Positions 53,296 through 63,238 of a stretch of 64,000 nt of DNA are shown in pieces. Where the stretch lies: the NCBI GenBank assembly GCA_965202915.1, contig OZ241847.1:62001-126000 (forward strand). Reading direction: 5' to 3'. How positions within the stretch are numbered: position 1 is the first letter of the stretch; every line of letters starts with the position of its first letter. The position numbers were made by a program, and so were the translations under genes. The stretch is from G965202915 sp965202915 (GTDB taxonomy: Bacteria > Pseudomonadota > Gammaproteobacteria > Eutrophobiales > Eutrophobiaceae). The notes beneath the pieces are model-generated. The model was given only the letters and a program-made list of their open reading frames with translations. It ran no database searches and had not been told where the DNA came from.

Positions 53296-55283
53296 TGAAT
53301 AACGCCACCGCCACACTGTCGCGACAATCGATGATCGGGTTGATGGCGGCCCTGGTGCTTTCGGTATTGCCGCACACGATGCGCGTCCCCATCTGGGTAT
53401 CGCTCAGCCATTTCATACTGGTTGGTGTGCGCCTGTTGCCGGTCTATTCGCCTTTATTGTCACTGCCAACAACCGGTGGCATTGTCAGGGTGGTGAAATG
53501 GCTGCTTACAGGCGCGGCCCTTATTGGGATTTATTTCAGTTATGGCACCCTGGTGGGGCGTGACGCCGGCACCGCGCTATTGATTATGCTTGCGGCATTA
53601 AAATTATTTGAATGCGAGAATGAGCGGGATTTTTATATTATTTGCTATATGGGTTATCTGCTGGTTATTACCCATTGTTTCTATAGTCAAACCGTTGCCA
53701 CCTCGGTCTATATATGTTTTGTCGTAGTGGCGATGACCGTGGTGCTGATTTCATTTAATGATAAACAACAGAGTCTGGCGGTATCGCTTCGTTTTCGGCT
53801 GGCCGGCGGATTATTGCTACAGGCGTTTCCAATCATGCTGGTGATGTTTTTATTATTTCCAAGAATAAACGGCCCGTTGTGGGGTTTGCCCAAGGACGTC
53901 CACGTCGGCGTTACCGGCGTCGATGATGAGATGTCGATAGGTTCCATCAGCAAGTTGACGCAATCCAGTCAGGTGGCGTTTCGGGTCAAATTTGAGGACG
54001 ATATCCCGGATCTTAATTTGCTTTATTGGCGCGGCCCGGTGTTGTCGCATACCGATGGCCGTAAATGGACCGCCGGTCGGTCGGCAAGGGGCGGGGCCGG
54101 GCGAATAGATTATCTGGGGGACAGGATTGATTATGAAGTGACCCTGGAGGCCACCAATAAACACTGGTTGTTTGCCATCGAGATGCCGGCGAGGCCGCCC
54201 GCCGGATCGTATTTTACCCGTGATCGTCAGTTGAGATCGCGTAAACGGGTGCAAAGACAGACAATTTATCAGATCAGATCATACACCGACTTCAAAAATG
54301 ACGCGGCCCGGTCCGCTGATTTGCGGCGCGCCCTGGCCCTGCCGGAGGGCAAACATAAGCGCACCGTGGCGCTTGCCAATAGCTGGGCCGCACCGGGGCA
54401 AACGCCCGAACAAATCATCCGCCGGGGGTTGAATTATTTTCTGGATCGGGATTTTGTTTATACCCTGCAGCCGGTGTTATTGACCGGCGATCCGGTTGAT
54501 GATTTTTTATTTTCAACAAAACAGGGATTCTGTGAGCATTATGCGGCCGGTTTTACTGTTTTAATGCGGGCCGCGGGGCTCCCGGCCAGAGTGGTGACCG
54601 GTTATCAGGGCGGAGAGGTCAACCCTGTGGGGAATTATCTCATCGTCAGGCAATACCATGCGCATGCCTGGTCGGAAGTCTGGCTTGATGACAGGGGCTG
54701 GGTCCGAATTGATCCGACCTCGGTGGTGTCACCGGCGCGGATCAATGACGGGCTGGAATACGCGGTACCGGAATCGGTGCTCAGCATGCCGCTTGGTCTG
54801 GAAAATAATGTCGTGGCGGCGGGGATCTGGCGAAGGCTGCAAAATAGCTGGGATGCCATCGATTATCAATGGACTCAATGGGTGTCGAGGTATGGCCCGG
54901 ACCGGCAGGAGGCATTACTTACCAGACTCGGATTTGAAGCGGTGAATTGGAAAACCCTGGGCCTTGGCATGGTCATCTCGGTGTCACTGTTGCTGTTGGC
55001 GGGCGCGTTATGGATTTTCAAGGGGCGGCCGACCCCGGTTGATCCGGCTGACAGGCTGTACTTGAAATTCTGCCGACGATTGGCAAAAACAGGCGTCACA
55101 AAAAACAGCAGTGAAAGTCCCAATGCCTATGCCCGACGTGCATTGCCGCTGAGCCGCGGGCTGGAGGCCGATATTCTTGCGGTGACCGGGACTTATATGG
55201 ATATCCGTTATGGTTCTCAGCGCCACAAACTCAGCCGGTTGAAGAGATTGGTGGCAAAATTTCTGGCATTGACACGGGTTTGA
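53295..55283 (+). CDS. tgpA: Transglutaminase-like membrane protein TgpA
   Basis: A 662-residue inner-membrane protein with an N-terminal block of several helices (DUF3488, residues about 10-185), a periplasmic transglutaminase-like domain with catalytic Cys in KQGFCEHYAAGF, His in YHAHAWSEVWL and Asp in WVRIDPTS, then a final membrane helix near 562-580 (LGMVISVSLLLLAGALWIF) and a cytoplasmic C-terminal domain (DUF4129-like). It ends the moxR-DUF58-tgpA operon, a conserved arrangement. Its start overlaps the previous stop by 1 base. Confidence 0.93.
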   Translation: MNNATATLSRQSMIGLMAALVLSVLPHTMRVPIWVSLSHFILVGVRLLPVYSPLLSLPTTGGIVRVVKWLLTGAALIGIYFSYGTLVGRDAGTALLIMLAALKLFECENERDFYIICYMGYLLVITHCFYSQTVATSVYICFVVVAMTVVLISFNDKQQSLAVSLRFRLAGGLLLQAFPIMLVMFLLFPRINGPLWGLPKDVHVGVTGVDDEMSIGSISKLTQSSQVAFRVKFEDDIPDLNLLYWRGPVLSHTDGRKWTAGRSARGGAGRIDYLGDRIDYEVTLEATNKHWLFAIEMPARPPAGSYFTRDRQLRSRKRVQRQTIYQIRSYTDFKNDAARSADLRRALALPEGKHKRTVALANSWAAPGQTPEQIIRRGLNYFLDRDFVYTLQPVLLTGDPVDDFLFSTKQGFCEHYAAGFTVLMRAAGLPARVVTGYQGGEVNPVGNYLIVRQYHAHAWSEVWLDDRGWVRIDPTSVVSPARINDGLEYAVPESVLSMPLGLENNVVAAGIWRRLQNSWDAIDYQWTQWVSRYGPDRQEALLTRLGFEAVNWKTLGLGMVISVSLLLLAGALWIFKGRPTPVDPADRLYLKFCRRLAKTGVTKNSSESPNAYARRALPLSRGLEADILAVTGTYMDIRYGSQRHKLSRLKRLVAKFLALTRV

Positions 55284-55311
55284 TTTGTATACTAGCCGAT
55301 TATTATAAATT

Positions 55312-56301
55312 ATGCCGACGGATAACCATTCAATGGATAGAATCGCTTCTAAAAACGTGCAGTTAAAGGCGGAGGATATTGACAACCAGGAGCTGTTGCG
55401 GGGTGTCGATATTGGTTCCGTTTTGCCGATTTTGTCCAAATGCCCGATATACGAGTTGAAAAAAGATGAATTCCTGATCAATAGTGGTGATATCAATCAT
55501 ACCTTGTTTTTAATACTAAGCGGACGATTCAGGGTCCATCTGCCTTTTGATGACAGCAATCCATTGGCGGTGGTTGACAAAGGACGATCCATGGGGGAGA
55601 TCTCCCTTATCGATCATCAGCCCTTATTGGCCGATATTGTCGCCGAAGATGATTCAAGGGTGCTTGCGGTTAGTGAGGCCGTGCTATGGCATTTGCTTGA
55701 AAACTCGCATCTTGTCGCATTAAATTTATTAAAAATCCTGGCGCAGCGTTTGCGTTATGGCAATACTTTAATCGATAAGGTAAAAGAGCTGTTAAAGGAT
55801 TATCAGCGTAAGGCAACCATAGATTACCTGACCAGTTTATATAATCGCCGTTGGTTGGATGGTATGTTGGAGCGGGTTATGCAACGCTCCGCTGATAACA
55901 ATGAACCCTTATCGGTACTGATGATGGATATTGATTTTTTCAAGCAATACAATGACCGCACCGGGCATATAGCCGGAGATATTGCCCTGTCTTCGGTGTC
56001 ACGCGCCATCGTGTATAATCTGAGACCCGAAGATATGGTGACTCGCTACGGCGGAGAGGAATTTTTTGCGCTTATGCCCGGGCTTTCCATCGAAGTTGCG
56101 ATGATGATCGCGGAGAGATTGAGAGAGGCGATCAGCAAGGCGGAAATCAGGCAGGTCGATGGTGACAGACTGCCTTTTGTCACTATTTCAATTGGGGTGG
56201 CGGAAATGCATCCCGGGCAAACGCCAAAAGAATTGGTTGCCGCCGCCGATAAGGCGCTTTATAAGGCCAAGCAGGCGGGCAGAAACAGAGTGTCTAAATA
56301 G
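55312..56301 (+). CDS. Diguanylate cyclase with cNMP-binding-like sensor domain
   Basis: A 329-residue soluble protein. Residues about 35-150 form a CRP-like cyclic-nucleotide-binding domain (FLINSGDINHTLFLILSGRFRV; MGEISLIDHQPLLADI). A helical linker leads to a GGDEF domain (about 165-329) with the active GGEEF motif in TRYGGEEFF. An RPED sequence lies exactly five residues before it, the spacing of the RxxD inhibitory I-site, so product feedback is likely. The enzyme would make cyclic di-GMP in response to a ligand bound by the N-terminal domain. It converges on msbA with an 8-base overlap. Confidence 0.93.
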   Translation: MPTDNHSMDRIASKNVQLKAEDIDNQELLRGVDIGSVLPILSKCPIYELKKDEFLINSGDINHTLFLILSGRFRVHLPFDDSNPLAVVDKGRSMGEISLIDHQPLLADIVAEDDSRVLAVSEAVLWHLLENSHLVALNLLKILAQRLRYGNTLIDKVKELLKDYQRKATIDYLTSLYNRRWLDGMLERVMQRSADNNEPLSVLMMDIDFFKQYNDRTGHIAGDIALSSVSRAIVYNLRPEDMVTRYGGEEFFALMPGLSIEVAMMIAERLREAISKAEIRQVDGDRLPFVTISIGVAEMHPGQTPKELVAAADKALYKAKQAGRNRVSK

Positions 56302-58081
56302 TGTCGACGGCGACGTTACGGTTGTTGCCCAACTGCATTTGATATAAACGGGAATAGATACCCTGTTTTTCCAGTAATGCGTCATGTGTGCCCGTCTCCG
56401 CAATCCTGCCCCGGTCCAGAACGATGATTCTATCGGCGGATTCAATGGTGGATAGACGGTGTGCAATAATTATGCAGGTCCTGCCGTGTTTAATGTTTTC
56501 CATCGCCGATTGTATGTGTTTTTCCGACCGTGCATCCAGGGATGACGTCGCTTCATCCAGAATCAGTATCGGTGCGTTTTTTAACAGGGCGCGTGCTATC
56601 GCCAGGCGCTGCCTTTGCCCGCCTGACAGGCGTGTGCCTGATTCCCCAATCACGGTATCCATTCCCTCCGGCAGTGCCTTGATAAATTCCGAGGCGTAGG
56701 CGGCATCGGCGATCCGCCACAGCCTGTCTTCTTCGGCGGTATTGTTTAAACCGTAAACGATATTATTTTTTACCGTTTCATTAAAGAGAATAATGTTTTG
56801 GCTGACGTAGGCGATATTTTGGCGTAATGATTTAAGGTCGATTTCTTTGATATCGATATCGTCAAGCGTGATTATGCCGCGATCTGCTTCATAAAAACGC
56901 GGTAATAAGTGGGCCAGGGTGGTCTTGCCACTGCCGGATTCACCGACCAGTGCAACGGTTTCACCCGGGTCAATTTTTATTGACACAGATTCCAGTGCGG
57001 GCTTGTTCGCGGATGGGTAGCGATACGACACTTGTTGAAAGTGTATTACCCCTTTGACGTGGTCAAGCCGGCGTGTGCCGGTATCGGTTTCTCGTTCGGA
57101 ATCGAGTAAATCAAAAACACTCTCACAGGCCGCCAATCCTTTTTGTATATATTCATTAACCCCGGCAAGACGCTTGATTGGGCTTAACAGCAAGGCCATG
57201 GCTGAAAAAAATGAAACAAATTCTCCCACGGTTAATAGATCCGCCTTTGCCTGTTGGGTCGCTATATAAATCACAATGGCAAGAATAATTGCGGCAACGA
57301 TCTGAATAACGGGGGCACTGGCCGCCGCCGCCATGGTAAATTTCATGGCAAATTTTCTATGTGCGCCGATGGTGCCGGTAAATCGCTCGGTTTCCAATTG
57401 TTCGCCGCCGTACAGTTTGATCACTTTGTGGGCGTCAAAACATTCACGTAATATATGATGCATATCACCCATGGTGTCCTGGATCATTTGACTCATCTTA
57501 CGCAAACGCCGTTTAATGATCAGGATGATCAATGCGATGCAGGGTGTGAATACCAGACAGATAAGCGTGAGTAACCAATCTATATAGAGCATCCAGGCGA
57601 CCAGGCCGATAATGGTCAGTCCTTCAGGCAACAGGATCGCCAGTGCTTTCGATGAGGCTTCACTGACCTGGGTGACGTCAAAGGTAAAGCGTGACATCAG
57701 CTTGCCTGAGGTGTTGTGATCAAAATATCTGCTTGGGAAGGCCAGCAACCGGATAAACATCTCTTTTCTTAGTTCCATAATGGCCTTTTGGGAAATCCAG
57801 CTCAATGACACACTGCTTACATAGGTTGCCAGCCCGCGAATAATAAATACCCCGGCAAACAGGAACGGAATAAGTATTATCATTTTTTCGTCCTTGTTAA
57901 GGAAGGCACCGTCCAGCATCGGCTGCATCAGTGCCGGTATCGCCGGCGCGGTGGCCGCCAACACAATCATGCTGATGATGGTTAATAGAAAAACCCGCCA
58001 ATACGGCAGTACGTAATGTAACAATCTGGCGTACAGGCGGAGGTCTTTTTTGCCGGAAGATTTTTTGCTGGAAGAGCCCAT
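56294..58081 (-). CDS. msbA: Lipid A export ABC transporter, permease-ATPase MsbA
   Basis: A 595-residue half-transporter. Six membrane helices lie in the N-terminal half, with the ATPase domain after them (Walker A GESGSGKTTLA, Q-loop YVSQNIILFNE, ABC signature RLSGGQRQRLAIARAL, Walker B ILILDEATSSLD, H-loop IIIAHRLSTIE). Length and layout match MsbA (582 in E. coli), which flips lipid A-core. The usual downstream lpxK is absent; the gene is instead followed by the convergent diguanylate cyclase. Confidence 0.92.
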   Translation of the reverse strand: MGSSSKKSSGKKDLRLYARLLHYVLPYWRVFLLTIISMIVLAATAPAIPALMQPMLDGAFLNKDEKMIILIPFLFAGVFIIRGLATYVSSVSLSWISQKAIMELRKEMFIRLLAFPSRYFDHNTSGKLMSRFTFDVTQVSEASSKALAILLPEGLTIIGLVAWMLYIDWLLTLICLVFTPCIALIILIIKRRLRKMSQMIQDTMGDMHHILRECFDAHKVIKLYGGEQLETERFTGTIGAHRKFAMKFTMAAAASAPVIQIVAAIILAIVIYIATQQAKADLLTVGEFVSFFSAMALLLSPIKRLAGVNEYIQKGLAACESVFDLLDSERETDTGTRRLDHVKGVIHFQQVSYRYPSANKPALESVSIKIDPGETVALVGESGSGKTTLAHLLPRFYEADRGIITLDDIDIKEIDLKSLRQNIAYVSQNIILFNETVKNNIVYGLNNTAEEDRLWRIADAAYASEFIKALPEGMDTVIGESGTRLSGGQRQRLAIARALLKNAPILILDEATSSLDARSEKHIQSAMENIKHGRTCIIIAHRLSTIESADRIIVLDRGRIAETGTHDALLEKQGIYSRLYQMQLGNNRNVAVDTI

Positions 58082-58210
58082 AGAGTTGCTTTATTTTACA
58101 ATAGGATAGTCTTATACTCAATGCAGGTTAAATACTCATTGTAACATTGTCGCGGTTTTCCCGAGGGAATCATTAATCCCATTGCAATCGCGGTAATTAA
58201 GAATAAAGCC

Positions 58211-59089
58211 ATGTCCCGAAAACATCCTATCATCGCCGTTACCGGTTCTTCCGGAGCGGGCACCTCCAATGCCAGGTGGGCATTTGAACGTATTTTTCGG
58301 GTTGAAGGGATCAAACCCGCGCTCATAGAAGGCGACTGTTTTCACCGTTATAACAGGGAGGAAATGAACCGATTGGTCGGGGAGGCGGAAAGACACAATC
58401 GGCGTCTGACCCACTTTGGGCCGGAGGGCAACCATTTCGATAAACTTGAAATGCTGTTCAAAGAATACGCCGACCGGGGAACCGGGCAAAAGCGCTACTA
58501 TATTCATAATGCCGGTGAGGCATCCCTGCATGGATATTCCCCGGGGGAACTCACCCCCTGGGAGCCTCTGGAGGATGATACCGATCTGTTGTTTTATGAA
58601 GGATTGCATGGGGGCATAGTCACCGATACCATCAACGTCGCACGGCACGTGGATTTATTGATCGGTGTGGCTCCGATCATAAATCTTGAATGGATACAGA
58701 AGATACACCGCGATAAGGCGATTCGAGGGTATAGCAGTGAAGATGCGATAGATATGATCCTGAGTCGTATGCATGATTACGTGCAATACATTACTCCGCA
58801 GTTCAGCCGCACCGATATTAATTTTCAACGGGTGGCCACGATAGATACCGCAAATCCGTTTGATAATGATCTTATTCCGACCGACGCGGAAAGCTTTTCA
58901 ATAATCCACGTAAGAAATCGCGATAAGATCCCGGTCGATTTTCATCATTTACTGGACGCGCTGGCCGGTTCTTTGGCTTTCACGTCGGCCCCGGATACGA
59001 TAGTTGTCTCCGCCGACAAAAAGGTGTTTGCGATGCAGCTTATTCTTGCGCCTGTGATTCGTGAGTTGGTTAAATGCAAATCAGGCTAA
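58211..59089 (+). CDS. prk: Phosphoribulokinase
   Basis: Phosphorylates ribulose-5-phosphate to ribulose-1,5-bisphosphate, the RubisCO substrate. The 292 residues match the proteobacterial (class I) enzyme: ATP loop AVTGSSGAGTSNA, ribulose-phosphate region EGDCFHRYNREEMNRL, ELTPWEPLEDDTDLLFYEGLHGG with the conserved acidic residue, and YVQYITPQFSRTDINFQRV. No RubisCO gene is in the window. The similar E. coli PrkB has no Calvin cycle role, so autotrophy is suggested rather than shown. Confidence 0.93.
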   Translation: MSRKHPIIAVTGSSGAGTSNARWAFERIFRVEGIKPALIEGDCFHRYNREEMNRLVGEAERHNRRLTHFGPEGNHFDKLEMLFKEYADRGTGQKRYYIHNAGEASLHGYSPGELTPWEPLEDDTDLLFYEGLHGGIVTDTINVARHVDLLIGVAPIINLEWIQKIHRDKAIRGYSSEDAIDMILSRMHDYVQYITPQFSRTDINFQRVATIDTANPFDNDLIPTDAESFSIIHVRNRDKIPVDFHHLLDALAGSLAFTSAPDTIVVSADKKVFAMQLILAPVIRELVKCKSG

Positions 59090-59128
59090 TGCTGAAAAGG
59101 CGTAATCCGGTCGGTGAACCGGCGGGGG

Positions 59129-60346
59129 TTATTCGACGGCCTGTTTATTTTCCGGCGGTTCCGGTATGTTCGCCGCCAGGCCCAGACCCATGTGATAATA
59201 TTTTATTGCCGCCTCTTTATTTTCTTCTCGATCATATAAGGTCGCCAGCTCATAACAGGTTTCAGGATTAAGCTCGATGGCGATACTTGCTTCAAAATAA
59301 TTTTTCGCCTTGCCCCATAATTTGTTTTTTATTGACAGCCGGCCCAGGGTCAATAATAACACCGGATCATGCGCGTGAGACTTGATGAAGCGTTCCATGC
59401 GGGCAAGCTGCGCGGCGCTATTGTTGGTGGCAATCAAGCCGTAGAGCCTTACCAGCGCCCGGTCCCAGTCATGTTTTAATGTACTCAGTAATAATTCATC
59501 ACAATCGGCTGCGTCACCCAGCCTGAGTCGCTGGGTAACGTAAGCATCAATTAAAGAGACCTGCTTTCTTAATTTCGATGGAATGGCATACCATACTCTT
59601 GTGAGCTCCTTGCCGTCACCTTTGTTGCCGGCGGCGATTAATAGCCCGGCATAGGCATCAAGTTGACGTGCCAGTATATTTTCTTTATCAAGCGATTGGG
59701 TCTTCCCGGCCTGGGCCAGCACCGGCAACATTAAATCCCATGCCCCCAGTCTCCGGCAGGCATCCACAAGTAAGCGCACAACCCGTGCCTGTTTCGGTTG
59801 TTTGGCGAAAAGTTCCCGCAAGGTTGCCAGTGCCTGTTCATTTTGCCGGCAATGTAATTGCAATTCAGCCCGGGTGATGCCCACCGTCAGTGCCGTATTG
59901 AAATTGGCCCGGCGGGCCAAACGCAGATATTCATCACGTTTGTTTAATAACGCCTGTTCCTGCGCGGCGCGGGCGGCCAATAAATAATTTACCTGAGGAG
60001 AACGGCCGTACTTTGCCGAATTGAGAAATTCATTTTCCGCCTGTTTCCATCTGCCTTCAGTCATACTGGCCAGGCCCTGGGTGAGATACCGTTCGGCTTT
60101 GTGCTGATGACGATAGCTGCGCCATTTGCGCAGGCCCTCGGGCAGAGCAATGATTTTATTGATGGATCGCAGGAGTAAATAAAACAGTATGAAAAAAATC
60201 AATAACAGGGTTATGGAAAACGTCATCGATGCACCGATTATCCAGTCTGAAAGGGTTATTACCATATAACCGGAACTGGAATCGGCAACGGCGCCAAGTA
60301 AAACGGCGCCTAATAATGCCAGCAGTATTAATACAAGGATCTTCAC
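59129..60346 (-). CDS. hemY: HemY-like haem-biosynthesis-associated membrane protein
   Basis: A 405-residue protein with two N-terminal membrane helices (about 4-20 and 40-62) and a long run of TPR-like helices (FLNSAKYGRSPQVNYLLAARAAQE and onwards; last repeats near 355-385). The family is found in the hemCDXY operon of proteobacteria and its precise role is unsettled; it is unrelated to the Gram-positive HemY oxidase. Start overlaps the hemX stop by 4 bases. Confidence 0.9.
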   Translation of the reverse strand: MKILVLILLALLGAVLLGAVADSSSGYMVITLSDWIIGASMTFSITLLLIFFILFYLLLRSINKIIALPEGLRKWRSYRHQHKAERYLTQGLASMTEGRWKQAENEFLNSAKYGRSPQVNYLLAARAAQEQALLNKRDEYLRLARRANFNTALTVGITRAELQLHCRQNEQALATLRELFAKQPKQARVVRLLVDACRRLGAWDLMLPVLAQAGKTQSLDKENILARQLDAYAGLLIAAGNKGDGKELTRVWYAIPSKLRKQVSLIDAYVTQRLRLGDAADCDELLLSTLKHDWDRALVRLYGLIATNNSAAQLARMERFIKSHAHDPVLLLTLGRLSIKNKLWGKAKNYFEASIAIELNPETCYELATLYDREENKEAAIKYYHMGLGLAANIPEPPENKQAVE

Positions 60347-61416
60347 GGGCGCGGGCTGGGAAGGTCTTCGGCGGCGGGCGGGCGCTCTTTATTATGACGG
60401 ACGTAGGCGCGCACGGTCTCCAGCGAAGAATTAATATCCGGGATGGTCGGTTGCAGTTCCAGAGTCTGCATTTTTATTAAGGCCTCGATCAGGTTGTGCG
60501 TGGTCGATTCATTGCCATCAAAATATTGATTAAGCAAATCCAGAGCCAGTTTCACTGATTCCCTCATATTTGCGGTATCCCGGATGAGTGTGGCTTGACG
60601 GGCATTGAGCAATTCCAGTTTCAGATTTTGATAAATATAGTATTGTTCATCCGGCAATATGGCGATTGGCTCGTGCCTTCTTTTTATTATCAGCATTTGC
60701 CTCAATTCCCGGCCTATCGATTCAAACAGAGAACTCGATTCCGGGTCCCTGGCGGCGTCATTCGGGGCACCGGTTTGGTCGCTGTCCGTCGGCACGTTTT
60801 TTAATTTGAGTCCATCGATTCTGCCCGATATGTCCGCCAGGTATAACGCGATTCCGGCAATGTCGACCTGAGTCACCGACTGCAGGGCGTTCATATCCCT
60901 GGTAAGTTGTTCGCGCACTTCAGTCAGGCCCGGCAGAGATAATGCGGCAAGACGCTTATCCGCTGCCTGCATGGCCGTCAGCGCGATGGCTACGTCTTTG
61001 CTTAGACTAAGACGCTGCGCCGCTATAATGAGCAGATGTTCGACCTCGGCGATGGCCAGTTCGGAGGTGGTGGGTAATGGCTGTTGGCTGATGCCTTCCA
61101 GGTTGTCACCCAGGCGGGTGACCTCGGCACTCAATGCAGTCAGTTTTTTCCGGTCTTTCTTCAGCGTCTTCTGTAGCGCCGTTGTTTCCCGTTGTAATGA
61201 GTCGATTTTGGATTTAACCCCGTTTATCGATTGATCTAATTTATCGTTTTTATCGCTAAATTCCTGATAAAGGTAGAATGCACCGACACCGATCGTCAGG
61301 ATCAGGATGATCAATAGAATACCAACAAGCCCCGGGCTGGAACCGCCCCTGGTATTATTTTCAGCCAATTCCTCAGTATCGGCCTGGCTTTTTTGATGCT
61401 CATGTTCCGTGGTCAT
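60343..61416 (-). CDS. hemX: HemX (uroporphyrinogen-III C-methyltransferase-like membrane protein)
   Basis: A 357-residue protein with an acidic cytoplasmic start, one membrane helix (about 30-50, LVGILLIILILTIGVGAFYL), and a coiled-coil (about 55-110) followed by a helical domain. It lacks the SAM-binding motifs of true methyltransferases, as other HemX proteins do. It lies third in the hemCDXY operon and overlaps hemD by 4 bases. Confidence 0.9.
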   Translation of the reverse strand: MTTEHEHQKSQADTEELAENNTRGGSSPGLVGILLIILILTIGVGAFYLYQEFSDKNDKLDQSINGVKSKIDSLQRETTALQKTLKKDRKKLTALSAEVTRLGDNLEGISQQPLPTTSELAIAEVEHLLIIAAQRLSLSKDVAIALTAMQAADKRLAALSLPGLTEVREQLTRDMNALQSVTQVDIAGIALYLADISGRIDGLKLKNVPTDSDQTGAPNDAARDPESSSLFESIGRELRQMLIIKRRHEPIAILPDEQYYIYQNLKLELLNARQATLIRDTANMRESVKLALDLLNQYFDGNESTTHNLIEALIKMQTLELQPTIPDINSSLETVRAYVRHNKERPPAAEDLPSPRP

Positions 61417-62210
61417 TGCTTATCCTCTTTGGTAATCTTAGACAGTGCCCGCAATAAACCGGCATTCGATTGTTCGTCGGCGACAAAAATTTTATTGTTA
61501 AAGCCAAGCCGGGCGGCCAATTCCATCGTTCTCTGACTCATCGCCACCAGCGCGGAACTGAATAATTGCCCGGATACCGCTTCAGGTGTAAGTTTCACCA
61601 AATTCTGCAATCCTTCATTACTGGTTGCCACCACGGCATCGGGTTGGTGCCGTTGCCATATATTGAGCAGATATTCTACCTCATAAACCGGCATTGTGCG
61701 CTTATATACGTTGACGGTCGCAACCACCGCGCCCCTTGCCGACAGATTATTCCGCAGCAGGGTTCTGCCTCCTTCTCCTTTTATAATAACAATGCGACGG
61801 GTTTTAATCTGTGCCGATTGCAATTGCTCGAGACCCATCAATGCCTCGCTGCCCGCCTCAGGCCCGGCGTGCAGTACCCGTCTAATTCCATGGTTGGCCA
61901 GTTCTTCGGCGGAACCTTCACCGATTGCAATAATATCGGCATTATCCAGATCAGCGGCCCGGATGATGGTTTTGAACGCCCATATTACCGCGTTACGGCT
62001 GACAAAAATGATCATATCAAATGCGGACCAGTAATTGGGCTTATTTTGATAAACCCCGGTATCGGCGGAGGCCTCGATCACAATGGTCGGCAATGATAAC
62101 GCCGTGCCGCCCTGGCGGCCTATCTGTTCGCACAAGCTGTTCGCCTGTTGCTGCGGTCGGGTGACCAGGATGACTTTGCCCGCCAGGGCAAGAACCGGCG
62201 GTGCATTCAT
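61413..62210 (-). CDS. hemD: Uroporphyrinogen-III synthase
   Basis: Closes and inverts ring D of hydroxymethylbilane. The 265 residues are poorly conserved, as usual, but show the expected start VILVTRPQQQANSLCEQIGRQG, the second lobe ITSNEGLQN-like stretch (VVATSNEGLQNLVKL) and the position between hemC and hemX. Starts overlap by 4 bases on either side, typical of the hemCDXY operon. Confidence 0.92.
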   Translation of the reverse strand: MNAPPVLALAGKVILVTRPQQQANSLCEQIGRQGGTALSLPTIVIEASADTGVYQNKPNYWSAFDMIIFVSRNAVIWAFKTIIRAADLDNADIIAIGEGSAEELANHGIRRVLHAGPEAGSEALMGLEQLQSAQIKTRRIVIIKGEGGRTLLRNNLSARGAVVATVNVYKRTMPVYEVEYLLNIWQRHQPDAVVATSNEGLQNLVKLTPEAVSGQLFSSALVAMSQRTMELAARLGFNNKIFVADEQSNAGLLRALSKITKEDKQ

Positions 62211-63139
62211 GCCAATAATTCATCCAGTATTTTGTCGGCGCCGTTGGCCAGTAATTCCTCGGCCAGTTTGATCCCGATTTGTCCGGCATCCCGGCTCCGG
62301 CCTTGTGTTGTGGCCGAGATTATCTCACTGCCATTAATATGGCCAACCAGCCCGGACATTGTTAATACCTGTCCGGACAGGTCGGCCCGGGCGGCTATGG
62401 GCAATTGGCAACCGCCCTGTAAACGCTTGCTGAAGGCCCGTTCCGCCTGAATGCAGATCGACGTCCGTCGATGGTGCAGGGGTTTGATCAGTGCCCGGGT
62501 GGCGGCGTCATTGGCACAACATTCTATCCCTATCGCACCCTGGCCGATTGCCGGTAGTATCAGATCATGGGACAGAAATTGGCTGATTCTTGATCCGAGT
62601 CCCAGTCTTTTCATGCCGGCGGCGGCCAGAATGATGGCATCGTAATCGCCTGCGTCGAGTTTTTTCAGGCGGGTTTCAACATTGCCGCGCAGGGCGACAA
62701 TATTCAAGTCTTTGCGTCGGCCCAGCAGTTGTGATTGCCGCCTCATGCTGGAAGTGCCGACCGTGGCGTGTTCGGGCAGATCATCGATGCCTGCATATTG
62801 GTTGGATATAAATGCATCCCTGCTGTCTTCCCGTTCAAGTATCACCGCTATCAGCAGATCATCCGGTAAGTCAATGGTAACGTCTTTCATTGAATGCACC
62901 GCGATATCAGTCTGACCGGCCAGGAGTGACGCTTCCAGTTCCTTGAGAAACAATCCCTTGCCACCGACCGTTGCCAGAGGGGAATCTAAAAACCGGTCAC
63001 CTTCGGTTTGCATTGCCACTAATTCGACGGAGAGCCGCGGGTGTATATCCATTAACAGACGTTTAACGTGCCGTGCCTGCCATAATGCAAGAGGGCTTTT
63101 ACGAGTCGCTATTTTTAAGGTATTCAATCTTACCGCCAT
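62207..63139 (-). CDS. hemC: Hydroxymethylbilane synthase (porphobilinogen deaminase)
   Basis: Polymerises four porphobilinogen molecules into hydroxymethylbilane. ATG 63139 (310 residues) places the family start KIATRKSPLALWQA at the usual distance; ATG 63160 and TTG 63172 are in-frame alternatives. The dipyrromethane cofactor cysteine lies in LQGGCQLPIAARA. Other conserved parts are HSMKDVTIDLP and SSMRRQSQL. The gene leads the hemCDXY operon and diverges from gshB with a 99-base gap. Confidence 0.96.
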   Translation of the reverse strand: MAVRLNTLKIATRKSPLALWQARHVKRLLMDIHPRLSVELVAMQTEGDRFLDSPLATVGGKGLFLKELEASLLAGQTDIAVHSMKDVTIDLPDDLLIAVILEREDSRDAFISNQYAGIDDLPEHATVGTSSMRRQSQLLGRRKDLNIVALRGNVETRLKKLDAGDYDAIILAAAGMKRLGLGSRISQFLSHDLILPAIGQGAIGIECCANDAATRALIKPLHHRRTSICIQAERAFSKRLQGGCQLPIAARADLSGQVLTMSGLVGHINGSEIISATTQGRSRDAGQIGIKLAEELLANGADKILDELLA

Positions 63140-63238
63140 GCTTATCTGTGCTGCGTTCATAGTAACCGACAACCATGAACCGTGGATATTATAAATCTTT
63201 GGGTGGTAATCATCGCTAAAGATAATTATTCTTAGCCA

